DNA of 64,000 nt from JAAGZL01 sp964628835 (GTDB taxonomy: Bacteria; Pseudomonadota; Gammaproteobacteria; Chromatiales; Chromatiaceae), in NCBI GenBank assembly GCA_964628835.1, contig CAZVME010000002.1:45853-109852 (forward strand), in the 5' to 3' direction. Position numbers and translations under genes: made by a program. A model generated the notes under the pieces. The model ran no database searches, was not told the origin of the DNA, and saw only the letters and a program-made list of their open reading frames with translations. This document shows positions 44,142 through 53,720 of the stretch, piece by piece; within the stretch, counting starts at the first letter, position 1, and each line of letters starts with the position of its first letter.

Positions 44142-47100
44142 TGGAACAGGCGTCAGCGCTGGGTGAAAGCAGCGACTATACCTCCAATTTGTTGGGCAAC
44201 ATTCGCTCACACCTGCAGGGTTTGCAGGGGTTCGACACGATGGCCCTTGAACTTATTCAGAATGCGGATGATGCAAAGGCAAAGCAAATCGTCTTCGATG
44301 TTCGGGAGGATGGGCTGCTTGTTTGGAATAGTGGCACCTTTACGTATTGTGGTGAATTGGGCAAGAAACCCTGTCCTTACCACACGACCGAGGGATACAG
44401 CTGTGACTTTCACAGGATTTCAGATTTTGGGAGTGGGGGAAAGCTTTCCCGTTCGGAGAATATAGGTAGATTTGGAATTGGGTTTTCCTCGGCCTATCAG
44501 ATTGCTGATCATCCAGAGATTCAGTCAGCCGGTCTAAAACTGACGTTAGTGCCGGAAGAAGGGAAATGTTATCGAAAACCCGATTCTGAGGAAAATGGAA
44601 CGACATTTTATCTTCCTTGGGCGACTGATCCGAGTTCACTTGGTAGGCAGGCACTGGGTGTCTCTCATGTTACTCCAGAGCATATACAACAGGTTGCGGC
44701 AGACTGTGAAAAGGTGCTGCACCGCAGTCTCCTTTTCCTTCGTCATCTGGAAAAGGCGGAGCTTAGGCGGAACGGCGAGGTGCAGTTGACGGTTGAGCTG
44801 GATCGGGGGGACGACGCAGAACTTATTGTGTCATTCGAGCCAAAAGGGAAAGTAGAGCGCTGGTTTATTGTTCGCGCAGACGCTGCTTCTCAGACAAAAC
44901 CCATTTATGAAAGATACCCGCAACTAGAGCTGCTGGATAGAAAGACAGAGGTCTCGGTAGCCATTCGGGTAGACCCAGGGCCATTGGATGAGGGGCTACT
45001 TTATGCGTTTTTACCAACGAGGCAGTCGACTGGATTACCATTCCATCTGAATGCGGATTTCTTCCCAGAGGATAGCCGGAAAGCCATTATTTTTGAGGGT
45101 CATCAGCACCAGCAGGCATGGAATGAGCTACTGGTTCAAACGGCGGCAAGCGCACTGGCCGATAACTTAGAAGGATTGCGTGACCGTCTTGGCCACATGC
45201 AGCTTTGGGAATTATTGTCCAACGCATTAATTGTTGCGCAGGACAATAAATCGAGATACCCCGAGTGTTTAAAGTCATTCTGGAATTCTTTCAAAGCCGC
45301 TGTTGCGGGGGGTGCAAAGGTGGGGTATTCGGCTAAGGGGGAATATAAAATTCCCTCCGGGCTATTGATACCCAAGAAACCGCTGTCAAAGCAGGAACTG
45401 TCAGCATTTCATCGAATTGGTGGTGAACTGATTAATGAAACTCTTAGATCACACCGCAATGTGCTGATTCAACTAGGGGCCAAGGACCTGACGCTCGAAC
45501 GGTTTGTAGCTATTGCCAATGATTCATTAGAGTCTGCGGTTGTGGGTGGTAGCGGATCGACGCAGGATCGCCTGGATTCCTTGTGCCAGCCACTTTGGGC
45601 AATTGCTGAAGAACTGTTGCCAACGGCAGACTCTCAATCTTATACCATGCAACAATCTGTCCGGCAGTTGAAAAGGCTCTCATTAGTGGTCGACACAAAC
45701 CTTGCAAATACCAGTATCGATAAATGCTATAGGGCACCTCACAGTATCACTGGGACTGAACTGGCAACCTCATTCAAGTTTCTAACCTTCGTTAATGATC
45801 GATTGGTGTCTTTTCCAAAAATCTATGGGCTTGTTGATCGTTTCGATATTGGGTGTGCCGCCAATGAACTGGAGGCCCAATTGAAGGATGGCGAGATAGA
45901 TCCACAAGAGCTCATTGGCAGAGATATAGAGGCGATCCATGGTTTCTACGTATTGCTTGGCAGGCTCGATGGAGTGGGCGAAGATGACGAGGATGCGTAT
46001 GCCACGTTAAGAACCCTTCCGGTCTGGATGACAGGTAACGGTCTGTCGTCTGTGGAACATGTTTTGTTGCCCGGTGACTTTGAAGACCCGACCGGTCAAG
46101 CAGAATTGCTTGATCCGTCATGTTTATCTACAAGCGCAAGGGACTTCATCGAGCGGAAGCTCAATGTTAAGTGCCAGACTATCGAGGAGTTCGTTCGGAC
46201 GGTAGTCCCTCTGTTTTTTGATGGAAGCGGTCCTGAGGATCTTGAAGCCTATCAGCGCCTGATGGTGTCCCTTGCAAACCACGCTGGACTGCTCGACAAC
46301 GACGAGATACGTTCACTCTTGGAAGAAATGCCTATGGTGCCAACCACCGATGGCTGGCAGAGGGCTAATCACGTTTATTTCCGTACAGACGAATTGGCGG
46401 CGATTCTCGGTGACTACAGTTCGCTCTGGGTTGATGAGAAGCTATTACCCGCCGCACGTTCGGTTCATGCATTTATAGCAAATCTAGGCCTCCTGGATTC
46501 GCCGGTCGTGCGCCATTTGGTCGATAGAATACTGGCGGTTGCCAAGGCATATTCTCCAGATATCAAAGCTAGAAAGGCGAGTGAGATAGCATTCTACGAA
46601 CTCTGTGATGTTTTTGAGGGGCATGAGGCTGACACGGATATTCTAGCCGACATATACAGACTCGTATCGATTCCTTGCCTCCCTGTAGATGGTGATACCC
46701 AGAATTGGCATATGCCAGAAGAGGTTTATGCGCCATTTAGATACCAGGCATTTCAGTCACAGGCCCATATTCTCGATTTCAAAAACACACAGAGGTTGAA
46801 TAGCGACCTCGACCTCTTGAAGGCGCTGTCGATCAATACAACGCCTGAGACCCAGTTGGTTGTTAATCACCTATTGCATTGTGTAGAAAATGAAGAGCCG
46901 GCCAGCAATCTTATTTACCAGGTGCTCAACGAACGGGCAAGGCAAAGAGACGACGATTTATCCCGATTGCGCGGGCGGCCATGTATTTACCTTGGGAGCC
47001 AAGAGAGGTATGTTCGCCCGAATCAGCTATATCTGGTTCCACAGAATCTCGGGAAGTATTCATTTTCGGTGCCTGGAGAACTCGATCAAAATAAAGACCT

Positions 47101-48928
47101 TTTTTCAGTGCTTGGCGTCAAGAAGGAACCGGAGCCACAAGACTATATCGATATCGTTCTTGATATTGTCGAAGAAAATTACCCCCGCCAGGCTCTGATA
47201 TCCCCTGAGGACGAAGCTATTTATCAATATTGTATGAATGCGCTCGTAGAGTCCTGGAGTAGGGATGACGGAATAGGTGAGGAAGACCTTGCCCACCTGA
47301 GGGAGGCCCCCACGATTCTTAGTCTTATAGGGCAACTCTGTCATCCGGACGAAGTGCTGCTTCATGATAGTGAGTGGCACGCAGGGCATTTTGGCGGTGA
47401 ACTTTCACCTATGCTATGTAAACCTGACCCTGCATGGTGGCCTTTCCTCGCTGAACTCGGTGTAAGACGGCTGACCAGGATGGCCAGTGTTGATCTCGAG
47501 TACGTCGATGGGATGGAACAGGCCGAGGAGCAGATTCGAGACAAGATGTTGGAGAGAAGCAATGTATTCGCGCGGATGCTCCATGACAAACCTGTCGATA
47601 TACGAAGAAAACTGGTGTCCATGCTACAGAATATATTGGTGCTGAGCCACGATGAAGTGCGGATCGTTGCATCGATTGTCATAGGCGAGATGCCAGTCTT
47701 ATCCGAGCCGACATCTGTCAAGGCATTCTGTGATGAGGCGATGGAGAAACTGGTATTGTCACGGCCCGTTGGTGAACGCACTTGGTTGCATATATTCAAC
47801 GTGATACTACATCGTCTGATGCCAGAGGAACCAGCATCACACATTGCTCAGGTAAGCATGAATTTCTTCCAGATGGTCGGTATGTCGGTAGCAGATGCAG
47901 AGGAGTTCCTGACGGAAGCGAATATTCCTCTACTGGAACCAGTAGGGGAAGGAGGAAGAGCGTTGGATTTGGCCTCTGCAGAGCTGGGCGATATCGGTGA
48001 AGATGAAGGTGAGGGCGTCCAGGTGGATGAGCAGGCAGATGTGTCCTTGGGAGCAGGTAGTTTGCAATCAACTGAATCAGGGCGCAATACAAGAGATGAG
48101 ACACCTACAGAGCCAATCGTCGCTGGCCAGACTGGGAGTGATAAGACTGATTGGAAAGGAGAGGGTGGTAGTGCCGGGAATGTGAAAGAGACGTTCGGTG
48201 ACGACAACCAGCGGGGCACCGGCGGAACGAAGAAGAAGCCGCGGAAGAGAGATCCCAGTAAAAAGGCTTGGGATAGGAAGCTTATTTCATACGTCAAACA
48301 ACGGGATAAAGGTGACGAACAGGATCGGGAGAGTTCGGAACTGGACCGGGAATACAAGCTCTCTATCGAGGTTGCTTCCAGGGCAATTGTTTGTGCCTAC
48401 GAGAGAGAACGGGGTCGTGACCCAGAGGAGATGGCGCAAACACATCCGGGGTATGACATCGTCAGCCGAAGGATAGGGGATGACGAGGTTGATAGATATA
48501 TCGAGGTAAAGGGTACGAGTGTGGAGTGGAAACAAAGAGGGGTTAGTATCTCCCGTCTACAGTTTAGCGAAGCCCAAAATCATGGTGATAAGTTCTGGCT
48601 ATATGTTGTAGAGCATGCACTTGATGATACGTGTGCACGCATTCATGCCATTCAAAGTCCAGCGATGAAAGTTGACTCATTTATGTTCGATGGTGAGTGG
48701 CGGAAGGTCGCTGTTGACGAAGAAGCAGATCCTACGTTGCGTTACAGGGTTGGAACAAAGATAGACTGCTTGAATCTCGGTGAAGCCATCATCGAGAAAG
48801 TGGAGAAGAGAGGTCAGACTATTTCGTTGTATGTAGATTTTGGGGGAACTAGGGGCAAGAAATACATGGCTCTCAATCTAAAAACGATGACAGTTATCGA
48901 GGAAGACGATGGGCCAGATGATCCCTGA
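44141..48928 (+). CDS. Sacsin-type GHKL ATPase with C-terminal DUF3883
   Basis: 1595 aa from the ATG at 44141 (GGAG 10 bases upstream). The N-terminal GHKL/Hsp90-type ATPase of the sacsin kind has N-box ALELIQNADDAK near 35-46 (Asn41), and IGRFGIGFSS near 108-117 is the G2 glycine loop. A cysteine/histidine set (CGELGKKPC and CDFHR near 70-90) may bind metal. Residues 200-1250 are a huge helical repeat region. A polar linker follows at about 1280-1380. DUF3883 lies near 1435-1505, with YIEVKGTSVEW (E-V-K as in PD-(D/E)xK folds), and a small beta domain ends the chain. Related proteins cluster in defence islands. Its likely role is an ATP-gated sensor or chaperone-like scaffold. Confidence 0.8.
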   Translation: MEQASALGESSDYTSNLLGNIRSHLQGLQGFDTMALELIQNADDAKAKQIVFDVREDGLLVWNSGTFTYCGELGKKPCPYHTTEGYSCDFHRISDFGSGGKLSRSENIGRFGIGFSSAYQIADHPEIQSAGLKLTLVPEEGKCYRKPDSEENGTTFYLPWATDPSSLGRQALGVSHVTPEHIQQVAADCEKVLHRSLLFLRHLEKAELRRNGEVQLTVELDRGDDAELIVSFEPKGKVERWFIVRADAASQTKPIYERYPQLELLDRKTEVSVAIRVDPGPLDEGLLYAFLPTRQSTGLPFHLNADFFPEDSRKAIIFEGHQHQQAWNELLVQTAASALADNLEGLRDRLGHMQLWELLSNALIVAQDNKSRYPECLKSFWNSFKAAVAGGAKVGYSAKGEYKIPSGLLIPKKPLSKQELSAFHRIGGELINETLRSHRNVLIQLGAKDLTLERFVAIANDSLESAVVGGSGSTQDRLDSLCQPLWAIAEELLPTADSQSYTMQQSVRQLKRLSLVVDTNLANTSIDKCYRAPHSITGTELATSFKFLTFVNDRLVSFPKIYGLVDRFDIGCAANELEAQLKDGEIDPQELIGRDIEAIHGFYVLLGRLDGVGEDDEDAYATLRTLPVWMTGNGLSSVEHVLLPGDFEDPTGQAELLDPSCLSTSARDFIERKLNVKCQTIEEFVRTVVPLFFDGSGPEDLEAYQRLMVSLANHAGLLDNDEIRSLLEEMPMVPTTDGWQRANHVYFRTDELAAILGDYSSLWVDEKLLPAARSVHAFIANLGLLDSPVVRHLVDRILAVAKAYSPDIKARKASEIAFYELCDVFEGHEADTDILADIYRLVSIPCLPVDGDTQNWHMPEEVYAPFRYQAFQSQAHILDFKNTQRLNSDLDLLKALSINTTPETQLVVNHLLHCVENEEPASNLIYQVLNERARQRDDDLSRLRGRPCIYLGSQERYVRPNQLYLVPQNLGKYSFSVPGELDQNKDLFSVLGVKKEPEPQDYIDIVLDIVEENYPRQALISPEDEAIYQYCMNALVESWSRDDGIGEEDLAHLREAPTILSLIGQLCHPDEVLLHDSEWHAGHFGGELSPMLCKPDPAWWPFLAELGVRRLTRMASVDLEYVDGMEQAEEQIRDKMLERSNVFARMLHDKPVDIRRKLVSMLQNILVLSHDEVRIVASIVIGEMPVLSEPTSVKAFCDEAMEKLVLSRPVGERTWLHIFNVILHRLMPEEPASHIAQVSMNFFQMVGMSVADAEEFLTEANIPLLEPVGEGGRALDLASAELGDIGEDEGEGVQVDEQADVSLGAGSLQSTESGRNTRDETPTEPIVAGQTGSDKTDWKGEGGSAGNVKETFGDDNQRGTGGTKKKPRKRDPSKKAWDRKLISYVKQRDKGDEQDRESSELDREYKLSIEVASRAIVCAYERERGRDPEEMAQTHPGYDIVSRRIGDDEVDRYIEVKGTSVEWKQRGVSISRLQFSEAQNHGDKFWLYVVEHALDDTCARIHAIQSPAMKVDSFMFDGEWRKVAVDEEADPTLRYRVGTKIDCLNLGEAIIEKVEKRGQTISLYVDFGGTRGKKYMALNLKTMTVIEEDDGPDDP

Positions 48929-50627
48929 TCTCAGCGAGCAGCAGCTGGAACGACTGGAGTCAGCAGCCGAAGCCAAACTTTATCGGGCTTTCCGAGATCT
49001 ACTTCCCGAAGAGTATCTGGTGTTGTTCCAGGTAAACTGGATTCTTCGCAGGGAAGATGATCAGGCTCGAGATGGTGAAGCGGATTTTCTAGTCGCTCAT
49101 CCTGAGTATGGCTACCTTTGTGTGGAGGTCAAAGGTGGTGGTGTGAGTTTTGAAGGAAACACGGGGCAGTGGTACTCCATTGATCGCCATAATGTTAAGC
49201 ATGAAATAAAGAATCCGGTGGAGCAGGCTTTGCGGGCAAAGTATTCGGTTCTGACGAAGCTAAGGGAGAATCCGCGGTGGGGTCGATATGGCCCAGGTCG
49301 TGTAGCTTGTGGGCATGCCGTCTTTTTCCCGGATATCAACGATGCTGGGCCAATAATCAGGGCAGACCTTCCGGAGCGTCTGATCGGCGTGGTGGGCGAT
49401 CTGGAGAATATTGGGGAATGGATAGATGTGGCATTTGAATATTGGTCAAGTAACGATAACAAGACAGAGCCGTTAGGCCTGCAGGGTATGGAAATTATTA
49501 GGAACACGTTTGCACATTCTTTTGAAGTTTGCCCTTTGATTTCGGCACAGCTCAGGGATCAAGAAGAACAGCACCTCAGGCTCACTCAAGATCAGATCCG
49601 CGTGCTGGATATTCTCAGGTCTCAGCGCCGAGTATCGATCAGTGGGGGTGCAGGAACAGGGAAAACGGTGTTGGCTGTAGAAAAAGCTAAGAGGCTGGCA
49701 TCCGAGGGGTTCAAAACGCTCCTTACCTGTTACAACCGACAGTTGGCCGACCATCTTTCAAGTGTTTGTGGTGACGTTGAGAATCTAGATGTAATGAGCT
49801 TTCACCAGCTCTGTTATTTGCGCGTCAAGGCGGCAGGAGAACAGAGTAGTCGTGACGTACTTGAGGAGGCGAAACAAACATACTCTGGGATGGATCTGTT
49901 TGATGTTCAATATCCAGCAGCCCTTACATATTCATTAGATATCATCCCGAGACAGTATGACGCGATCGTATGTGATGAGGGTCAGGATTTCAGGGAAGAA
50001 TATTGGTTTCCCATTGAGATGTTGCTGGCCGATTACGAAACAAGCCCACTCTATATTTTCTTCGATGACAATCAAAATATCTATTCGCGGGCAAGCTCAT
50101 TCCCGATTAAGAACGCACCCTATCTATTGGTGACCAATTGTCGGAATACCGATCAGATACATGATGCGGCATACCAATATTATGAAGGGGTGCCAGTTGC
50201 GCCTCCTGGGATATCCGGTGAAGAAATCCAGTTTATTGAGGCGCAGAGTCATGATGCGCAGGCGGCTCGGCTGCATTCGAAAATAGTAGATCTGATCGCC
50301 AAAGAGAAGGTCTCTAGTGGCGACATCGTAGTGCTCGTAGCTGATGGGCTACGTAAACAGGAATACTATGATGAGCTTCATGGGCGGCCACTTCCTCGCA
50401 CAACACATTGGGTCATGGAAGGAGAAAGGGGAGCAGACACTGTATTGCTCGATACTGTGAAGCGATTCAAGGGCCTGGAGTCCGCCATTGTTTTTCTGTG
50501 GGGGCTGGGCACACTGGATTTAGATAGGGAACAAGAGTTGCTGTACGTAGGACTATCTCGTGCGAAATCAGTGGTCTATGTGGTTTCGTCCTCAGATGTC
50601 TGTCGGTCAGTCTGTGATACAACCTAG
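48909..50627 (+). CDS. NERD-nuclease plus UvrD-type helicase
   Basis: 572 aa. The NERD domain at about residues 10-130 (nuclease-related, with GEADFLV near 56-62 and CVEVKGGG near 70-77) resembles a restriction-type fold. A UvrD-like helicase follows: Walker A SGGAGTGKT near 243-251, II CDEGQDF near 354, III FFDDNQNIYS near 382, V/VI LDTVKRFKGLESAIV and LLYVGLSRAKS near 540-550. It overlaps the sacsin-like gene by 20 bases and closes the five-gene unit. NERD-helicase proteins are frequent in defence loci. Confidence 0.8.
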   Translation: MGQMIPDLSEQQLERLESAAEAKLYRAFRDLLPEEYLVLFQVNWILRREDDQARDGEADFLVAHPEYGYLCVEVKGGGVSFEGNTGQWYSIDRHNVKHEIKNPVEQALRAKYSVLTKLRENPRWGRYGPGRVACGHAVFFPDINDAGPIIRADLPERLIGVVGDLENIGEWIDVAFEYWSSNDNKTEPLGLQGMEIIRNTFAHSFEVCPLISAQLRDQEEQHLRLTQDQIRVLDILRSQRRVSISGGAGTGKTVLAVEKAKRLASEGFKTLLTCYNRQLADHLSSVCGDVENLDVMSFHQLCYLRVKAAGEQSSRDVLEEAKQTYSGMDLFDVQYPAALTYSLDIIPRQYDAIVCDEGQDFREEYWFPIEMLLADYETSPLYIFFDDNQNIYSRASSFPIKNAPYLLVTNCRNTDQIHDAAYQYYEGVPVAPPGISGEEIQFIEAQSHDAQAARLHSKIVDLIAKEKVSSGDIVVLVADGLRKQEYYDELHGRPLPRTTHWVMEGERGADTVLLDTVKRFKGLESAIVFLWGLGTLDLDREQELLYVGLSRAKSVVYVVSSSDVCRSVCDTT

Positions 50628-50840
50628 CTTGATGCCTAGCATGCAACAGTTAATTGCATTGGTCGTAATGGACTCTCGTACGACGCTGAGCATGTTACCG
50701 CTTGATGTCTTTTCAATTGTTCCGGAGCGAAATTAGCCAACGCATGGTCATGCTATACGCATATGTATTGGTGGTGCTGGTCGTTGCAATGAAACTGGGC
50801 TGGCATAACCGATGTGTGTTTCGGTTGTCTTGTGGATGTA

Positions 50841-52088
50841 ATGAGTAAGTCCGAAAAACACAAATGGACATTCCCCGCTCGATTCCGAACCGGCGTCTAT
50901 AGTTGGAAAGCATCCAGGCTGGCGTGCCAGCGCCTTCGTGAAGCCGTCACCGAGATAAAAAAGGTCGCGAAGAAAAATCCCGTTCTCGGGGCGGAGGGCG
51001 CGATCCGTCTGATGGAGAAGATTTGGCCGGCGTTGCAGCATGTGGACAGTTCCAGTGGCGCGCTGGGATCGGCTGTCAACAAGACGCTGGATGCGTTGAT
51101 ACCTATCATCGTCAAGGCACCTGCTGACGAGAATACTCGTAACAAATGGCTCGACCGGCTCTGGCAGGCTATGGAGGATGATGGCGTTGACTACCTCAGT
51201 CCGATCGGTGGCCGGTGGGGTGAGATCTGTGGCTCTGTGGAAGTTGCTGGGCGATGGGCCGATGATCTGGTTTACACGTTGCGGTCCTGTTGGTCGGATC
51301 CGAATCCAGGTCGCTATTTCCACGGTGCGACGGCGTGTTTGTCCTGTCTACTGGTAGCGGGTCGGTATCAGGAGTTGCTTGAGCTTTTGGTATTGGATCG
51401 ATACCCCATGTGGCATTACCGGCGCTATGGTGTCGAGGCACTCCTGGCCCTGGGTAAGAAGGCGGAAGCTATCCAGTATGCCGAGGCTTCGCGGGGATTG
51501 AATCAACCCGATTCCGTGATCGACCAGGCTTGTGAGGAGATCCTGATCTCCTCTGGTCTGCATGAGGAGGCCTACCAACGCTATGGATTGAGTGCTGCAG
51601 TCGGCAACTCCTATATCGCCCGTTTTCGCACGGTTGTGAAACGCTATCCCATGAAGGATCCGTCACAGATTCTGGCCGACCTGATTGCCACCACACCGGG
51701 AGAAGAGGGCAAATGGTTCGCCACGGCCAAGGATCTCAAGCTTTATGATCTGGCGTTGGAGCTCGCGGACCGGACTCACTGTGATCCAAAGACACTGACA
51801 AGGGCGGCAAGGGATTACCTCGACACGGAGCCGGCATTTGCCCTCGGTGCAGCAATGGCCGCACTTCGCTGGTTGAGTGAGGGATGGGGCTACGAGGTGA
51901 CCAGCGTCGATGTGGTGGATGCTTATGAGCTGGCGATGGATGCCGCAGCTAGGTTGAATAAAGTTGACGAGGTAACAGACCAGATTCGACAACTCGTCGA
52001 GTCGAATGAAAGTGCTTCAGTGTTGTTCGTTCGACAGTCTTTGCACGGACGCATATGCACGCCTCTTTCATCGGTTAATGAGATGTGA
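50841..52088 (+). CDS. All-helical repeat-like protein of unknown function
   Basis: 415 aa from the ATG at 50841. It is mostly helical with TPR-like alternation (LLVAGRYQELLELL, RRYGVEALLALGKKAEAIQY, ISSGLHEEAYQRY). No catalytic motif is visible. It is co-oriented with the defence unit but separated by 213 bases without recognisable features, so it may have its own promoter. It is the last gene before the integration junction at 52.2 kb. TPR-like proteins are often adaptors, but nothing here identifies a partner. Confidence 0.6.
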   Translation: MSKSEKHKWTFPARFRTGVYSWKASRLACQRLREAVTEIKKVAKKNPVLGAEGAIRLMEKIWPALQHVDSSSGALGSAVNKTLDALIPIIVKAPADENTRNKWLDRLWQAMEDDGVDYLSPIGGRWGEICGSVEVAGRWADDLVYTLRSCWSDPNPGRYFHGATACLSCLLVAGRYQELLELLVLDRYPMWHYRRYGVEALLALGKKAEAIQYAEASRGLNQPDSVIDQACEEILISSGLHEEAYQRYGLSAAVGNSYIARFRTVVKRYPMKDPSQILADLIATTPGEEGKWFATAKDLKLYDLALELADRTHCDPKTLTRAARDYLDTEPAFALGAAMAALRWLSEGWGYEVTSVDVVDAYELAMDAAARLNKVDEVTDQIRQLVESNESASVLFVRQSLHGRICTPLSSVNEM

Positions 52089-52147
52089 CTGCGTACGAAT
52101 TATGAACCATGAGTGTGGAGACACTTTGGTAAAAAAGAACCAATCTG

Positions 52148-52188
52148 CGTTCCACCCACGTTCCACCCACGTTCCACTGGCGTTCCAC
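52148..52188 (+). repeat. Four 11-bp tandem repeats (CGTTCCAC core)
   Basis: CGTTCCAC begins at 52148, 52159, 52170 and 52181, an exact 11-bp period with variable last three bases (CCA, CCA, TGG). One repeat per helical turn is typical of arm-type integrase or iteron binding sites. It lies about 115-155 bases from the tRNA-Leu fragment and about 330 from the tRNA-Arg fragment. Confidence 0.6.
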
Positions 52189-52239
52189 AAAAGGGACATT
52201 CAGAGACAATGAGAGACAACAAAACGAAATTACAGGCAT

Positions 52240-52263
52240 AAAAAAGCCCTGTAAAAACAGAGC
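52240..52263 (-). terminator. Rho-independent terminator (minus strand) behind tRNA-Leu fragment
   Basis: On the minus strand GCTCTGT-TTTT-ACAGGGC forms a 7-bp stem with one G-U pair, followed by TTTTTT. It lies about 40 bases downstream of the tRNA-Leu 3' end, the position expected for the terminator of a tRNA gene. Confidence 0.6.
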
Positions 52264-52302
52264 CTTTCATCACTTCTGTTAGTCTGTGATGGTTTTTGAA
52301 TA

Positions 52303-52333
52303 TGGTGCCGAGGAGAGGACTTGAACCCCCACG
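52303..52333 (-). repeat. tRNA-Leu 3'-end fragment (att-like)
   Basis: Read on the minus strand, this is the 3' end of a tRNA-Leu: T-arm GGGGGTTCAAGTCCTC, acceptor strand and terminal CCA. The 5' part of the tRNA is missing. Such fragments are left when elements integrate at tRNA 3' ends, so this is a candidate attachment site of an island. Confidence 0.6.
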
Positions 52334-52513
52334 TGTATGCGGCAGTGGGTGCTCTGAAAAAGACTTGGCACAGCGACTGTTTCAGTTGTCCAATAGATGG
52401 CACAAAATAACCCCAAATATAGGCAAATAAGGCCAAATAGGCAGATTTTATTGGACAGTAAAAATCATATAAAGGCCGCGAAAACAATAGGATACGGCAA
52501 CTAAGCTGGATTA

Positions 52514-52558
52514 CTACGAACCAGGTGGTCGGAGGTTCGAATCCTTCCGGGCGCGCCA
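52514..52558 (+). repeat. tRNA-Arg(ACG) 3'-end copy 1, left att site of the 5.5-kb element
   Basis: 45 bases identical to 57977-58021, beginning CTACGAACCAGG (anticodon ACG plus the 3' anticodon stem), then T-loop TTCGAAT and ending GCGCGCCA. The 5' half of a tRNA is absent. Similarity continues beyond the CCA into a terminator. The integrase gene ends 31 bases away. It is the left boundary (attL-type) of a small element. Confidence 0.8.
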
Positions 52559-52576
52559 TATTGGCGTTAAAAATCA

Positions 52577-52611
52577 AGCGGTTACCAGTCTAACTGGAGG
52601 CCGCTTTTTTT
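52577..52611 (+). terminator. tRNA-Arg terminator carried within att copy 1
   Basis: AGCGG (52577-52581) pairs with CCGCT (52601-52605), with an inner CCAG/CTGG stem, followed by a run of seven T. The stop codon of the integrase on the other strand falls inside this hairpin, so integration preserves the tRNA terminator. Confidence 0.65.
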
Positions 52612-53720
52612 GTGCCAGGAAAAAGTGATACCACATTTGCACCACTTTCACCCTGTTTTCCAACGTTTTCCGCGAATCCTGCCAAATGCTCCGCACTCAA
52701 ATATGCGTAACGTTGAACCATTTCCGGTCCCGCCCAACCACCAAGTTCTTGCAGAGCATGCAGCGGAGTCCCCGCCTGTACATGCCAGCTGGCCCAGGTG
52801 TGGCGTAGATCGTGCCAACGGAAGTCCGTGTACTTGTATTCGTCCAGTCGTTTGGTTGGGTACTGCTTACGTTCATCTCCAACCGGCAGACCGTCATCAA
52901 ATGCACGAATTCCAGCGCGATCCAGGGCGCGACGCCAGGACTTGGTTCCGACCTTTTTGATGGGTCTGCCTTTATAAGTAAAGACCCTGACCGGATGTTT
53001 TCCACACTCCTGACACAGCACCGTCATAGCATCAACGTTTAGCGGAACAGAGATAGCCTTCCTGGCCTTGGCTTGGTCTGGATGTATCCAGGCATGCCGT
53101 CTATCCATATCGATCTGTGACCATGCAAGGCCGGCTACATTGGACTCTCTGAGCCCGGTAGCCAGGGAGAAGGCAGCAATCACCTGCATATGCGGTTGCA
53201 GCTCTGACAACAAGCGTACAGCCTCTTCATGCGTCAACCAGCGTACCCGCCGATTGTTCTCCCTGAGTAGCCTTACCGCCGGAATCCGATCAACCCACTC
53301 CCAATCACGATGGGCTCGTCTCAGAAGAGCCTTCAGCACTTGGAGCATCCGGTTAACAGTGGCATTGGTAACGCCATCTTTAATCCGTGACTCGGTAATG
53401 CTGTCTATCAGTGGTCGGCTGATCTCATCCAGGTGAAGTCCTCGCAAGTGGCGATCCAAGCGCCGCAGGTTATAGACATCACTTTTAACGGTGGTCTTGT
53501 CTCTCTGTTCGTGCAACCACCGAACCACGGCTTGCTCCCAAGTGTAGCGAGGTCTATCACCCAGCTGATGGACGCGCCATAGCTGAGTTTTTAACCGTGC
53601 TTCGTACTCTTCGGCCTGCCGTCGGTCGGTAGTCTTAGCGCTTTGGCATATGCGCTTTCCACTGGGGGCGGTAAATCTGACCCACCAGGTATCTTCCTTA
53701 CCGCGTCGTTTAAGTGACAT
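52590..53720 (-). CDS. int: Tyrosine recombinase (site-specific integrase)
   Basis: 376 aa. The catalytic set is readable: Arg191 in TGLRESNVAGLAW, a Lys near 217-221, HDLRH with His303 and Arg306, Trp329 and Tyr338 in RYAYLS. An N-terminal SAM-like core-binding domain (WEQAVVRWLHEQRDKTTVKS) precedes it. It catalyses recombination between tRNA-Arg copies. It ends within the att copy 1 region, as usual for tRNA-specific integrases. The upstream helix-turn-helix gene overlaps its start by about 130 bases. Confidence 0.9.
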   Translation of the reverse strand: MSLKRRGKEDTWWVRFTAPSGKRICQSAKTTDRRQAEEYEARLKTQLWRVHQLGDRPRYTWEQAVVRWLHEQRDKTTVKSDVYNLRRLDRHLRGLHLDEISRPLIDSITESRIKDGVTNATVNRMLQVLKALLRRAHRDWEWVDRIPAVRLLRENNRRVRWLTHEEAVRLLSELQPHMQVIAAFSLATGLRESNVAGLAWSQIDMDRRHAWIHPDQAKARKAISVPLNVDAMTVLCQECGKHPVRVFTYKGRPIKKVGTKSWRRALDRAGIRAFDDGLPVGDERKQYPTKRLDEYKYTDFRWHDLRHTWASWHVQAGTPLHALQELGGWAGPEMVQRYAYLSAEHLAGFAENVGKQGESGANVVSLFPGTKKAASS

